Assembly: GCA_937897265.1 (NCBI GenBank)
Contig: CALCPT010000110.1
Span: 1-15,400, forward strand
Source: an uncultured Alcaligenaceae bacterium
GTDB taxonomy: Bacteria > Pseudomonadota > Gammaproteobacteria > Burkholderiales > Burkholderiaceae_B
Length of the DNA stretch: 15,400 bases
Reading direction: 5' to 3'
The position numbers were made by a program, and so were the translations under genes. Below the pieces are notes generated by a model. It worked only from the letters and a program-made list of their open reading frames with translations. It searched no databases and was not told the origin of the DNA. This document shows, piece after piece, positions 14,267 through 15,400 of this stretch. How positions within the stretch are numbered: the first letter of the stretch is position 1; each line of letters opens with the position of its first letter.

Positions 14267-14359
14267 GTTCAATTCTAAAAAATGTATCTGTCGACAAATC
14301 GCACCTGAGCGAAGAGCGGGAATGACACGTTTGCCAGTCGCGCTTCGCCCAAGGTGTTT

Positions 14360-15046
14360 TTACATCTTCATCACGTCAAGAACTGACTTTTTGCCGCCCT
14401 TGAAATCATAAATAGTGATCACGCCTTCTTTCATGTCACCCTTTGGATCAAAGGCAATATTTCCGATCACACCCGAGTAGTTGGTGCTAGGCATTTGCGC
14501 CAAGACCGCAGCGGCGGTGGTTGATTTGGCGCGTTTCATCGCATCGACTAAAACGTAGACGGCATCATACGTAAACGGTGCATAGATTTGCACTGGACCT
14601 TTAAAGCGAGCTTCGTATTTTTTAGCGAAGTCTGCGCCCTTAGCCATTTTGGATAAGGCCATGCCAGCTTCTGAGCACACGATGTTTGAAACAGCCGGGC
14701 CCGCGAGGTCAGCCACTTTATCTGTACATACTCCGTCACCGGCAACGATCTTGGCTTTGATGCCGAGTTCGCCTGCTTGTTTGGCCAAGGGCCCGCCGGT
14801 GGCGTCCATACCGCCGTACATAATGACGTCAGGAGCGCGACCTTTCACTTTAGTCAAAATCGCTTTGAAGTCTGTGGCTTTATCGTTGGTGGCTTCGCGC
14901 GCAACGATGGTGATGCCGGCGGCTTTGGCCGCCTTTTCAAATTCATCGGCTAAGCCTTTGCCGTAAGCCGTTGCGTCATCAATGATCGCTACTTTTTTGG
15001 CTTTTAAGACTTTATCGGTGTAACTGGCCAGGGCAGGGCCTTGTTG
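14360..15046 (-). CDS. livK: branched-chain amino-acid ABC transporter substrate-binding protein LivK, C-terminal part
   Basis: Periplasmic receptor of the Liv transporter, type I periplasmic binding fold. About 228 in-frame codons are present, from 'QQGPALASYTDKVLKAKKVA' through 'IIDDATAYGKGLADEFEKAA' and 'APDVIMYGGMDATGGPLAKQ' to the tail 'GDMKEGVITIYDFKGGKKS' and VMKM. Full family members are about 370-390 residues with a signal peptide, so roughly the first 150 residues are missing. The frame does not start at ATG 14857; similarity clearly runs upstream of it to about 15040. There it meets unrelated sequence, at a point where both sides could share the run CGCAACAAGGCCCTGCC. The loss is thus more likely a sequence or assembly break than a biological truncation. 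Confidence 0.88.
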   Translation of the reverse strand, partial: QQGPALASYTDKVLKAKKVAIIDDATAYGKGLADEFEKAAKAAGITIVAREATNDKATDFKAILTKVKGRAPDVIMYGGMDATGGPLAKQAGELGIKAKIVAGDGVCTDKVADLAGPAVSNIVCSEAGMALSKMAKGADFAKKYEARFKGPVQIYAPFTYDAVYVLVDAMKRAKSTTAAAVLAQMPSTNYSGVIGNIAFDPKGDMKEGVITIYDFKGGKKSVLDVMKM

Positions 15047-15207
15047 CGCGTCTCGCCGGTGACAGCCAGGCTGCGCACCTTGCCCGCCTTGTGGTGCTCG
15101 ATGGTTTCTGAGGCGGTGTCCACCATCAGGGGAATCTGCCCACCGATCAGGTCCTGCGCGGCAGGTGCGCCGCCGCGGTAGGCCACGTGCGTCATCGGCA
15201 CGCCCGC
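15040..15207 (-). pseudogene. fragment of an unrelated Bug-family receptor (part of contig-end mosaic)
   Basis: The minus strand reads 'GVPMTHVAYRGGAPAAQDLI' and 'GGQIPLMVDT', continuing to 'GKVRSLAVTGETRNKALP'. This is the central part of a Bug/TctC-type receptor (compare 'YKGAAPALTDVMGGHVDVAL' in the intact gene at 7247), about 55 residues. It has neither start nor end and is in a different frame from livK; its own frame runs to a stop at 15004 inside livK. It is not the same gene as the intact receptor in this window. Confidence 0.7.
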
Positions 15208-15321
15208 GCCCTGGCCCAGCAGCGATTCCGTCCAGGCGCGCGAGTACTTGGCCTGCGCGTAATTGGGGTTCAATTGCGAGGCGCGATCAAGCCAGGGCAT
15301 GGCGCCTTCCAGATCGCCGGT
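15208..15321 (-). pseudogene. fragment of a TPR-repeat protein (part of contig-end mosaic)
   Basis: The minus strand reads 'TGDLEGAMPWLDRASQLNPN' followed by 'YAQAKYSRAWTESLLGQG', about 38 residues. This has the A/G/Y/P spacing of tetratricopeptide repeats, as in CadC- or cyclase-like TPR proteins. It joins the Bug fragment in frame at G-Q-G-A-G, probably through a short GC-rich identical run. There is no start, stop or plausible domain partner. Confidence 0.6.
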
Positions 15322-15400
15322 CTTCGAGGCGATGGTCGAGGTGGCCGCCACGCTCGACCGGCTCGACGCGGCCGATCGAACGCGGCAACACAACGCCTGA
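15320..15400 (+). pseudogene. possible C-terminal fragment of an unrecognised gene on the plus strand (contig-end mosaic)
   Basis: The plus-strand frame reads 'VFEAMVEVAATLDRLDAADR' then T-R-Q-H-N-A and a TGA at the last three bases of the window. It looks like a natural helical C-terminus, whereas the minus-strand reading of the same bases is Ser/Arg-rich and unnatural. The family is not recognisable from 26 residues. It begins about where the TPR fragment ends, pointing to a third junction near 15320. Confidence 0.35.

Noticed and set aside
14360..14857. LivK-like protein starting at ATG 14857 as a complete short gene
   Set aside because: Clear in-frame LivK similarity continues upstream to about 15040, so this methionine is internal.
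15004..15393. Single 129-residue minus-strand open frame read as one novel TPR-receptor fusion protein
   Set aside because: It begins with a TTG in unnatural Ser/Arg-rich sequence, crosses two joins between unrelated families, and ends out of frame inside livK. A mosaic of fragments explains it better than a real fusion.
1..15400. CRISPR array, tRNA, rRNA, known riboswitch, or toxin-antitoxin pair other than the Fic remnant
   Set aside because: Read-through of all intergenic gaps, none longer than about 245 bases outside the terminal mosaic, showed no regularly spaced repeats, no tRNA-like cloverleaf and no recognisable riboswitch core.

Overview
The window looks like chromosomal DNA of a betaproteobacterium, most likely a Burkholderiales member close to the Alcaligenaceae. 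The gene order D-Ala-D-Ala carboxypeptidase, D-amino-acid aminotransferase, DUF493 (ybeD), lipB, lipA is typical of that group. So are an orphan Bug-type periplasmic receptor beside a class III CoA-transferase and an HMG-CoA-lyase-like gene, and a full Liv-type amino-acid ABC transporter. No tRNA, rRNA, CRISPR array or complete insertion sequence was found.

Layout. Positions 1-784 hold an ABC-transport auxiliary lipoprotein (PqiC-like), probably the last gene of an outer-membrane-lipid transport operon to the left. An alpha/beta hydrolase follows (847-1491). The envelope and lipoate block on the plus strand is dacC (1572-2993), dat (3070-3954), ybeD (3958-4236), lipB (4340-4963) and lipA (5121-6065). 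LipB transfers octanoyl groups to apo-enzymes and LipA inserts the two sulfurs, so lipB-lipA is the complete endogenous lipoylation route. A 35-codon reading frame fits exactly between ybeD and lipB, overlapping the stop codon of one and the start codon of the other.

Positions 6066-7246 form an accessory island between lipA and the catabolic genes. AT-rich flanks with inverted repeats surround an Xre-type regulator of the 'mobile mystery protein A' family and the remains of its usual Fic-domain partner, 'mobile mystery protein B'. B keeps its first residues and its Fic motif but has lost roughly its middle half and is out of frame. Positions 7247-10570 carry a secreted solute receptor, a CaiB/BaiF CoA-transferase and an HMG-CoA-lyase-family aldolase. 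Together they suggest capture, CoA activation and C-C cleavage of an organic acid. Converging on them from the minus strand is livK-livH-livM-livG-livF (15046 down to 10592), with a rho-independent terminator between livK and livH and a strong hairpin between the convergent livF and lyase ends.

The last ~350 bases (about 15045-15400) are not a coherent gene. They join short pieces of at least three unrelated coding sequences: a Bug receptor, a TPR protein, and an unknown C-terminus on the opposite strand. The first join cuts livK in the middle. This is best read as a chimeric sequence or assembly end, and gene calls there should not be trusted. I found no convincing new multi-gene system. The most interesting biological item is the degraded mobile mystery A/B module and its operator-like flanks.
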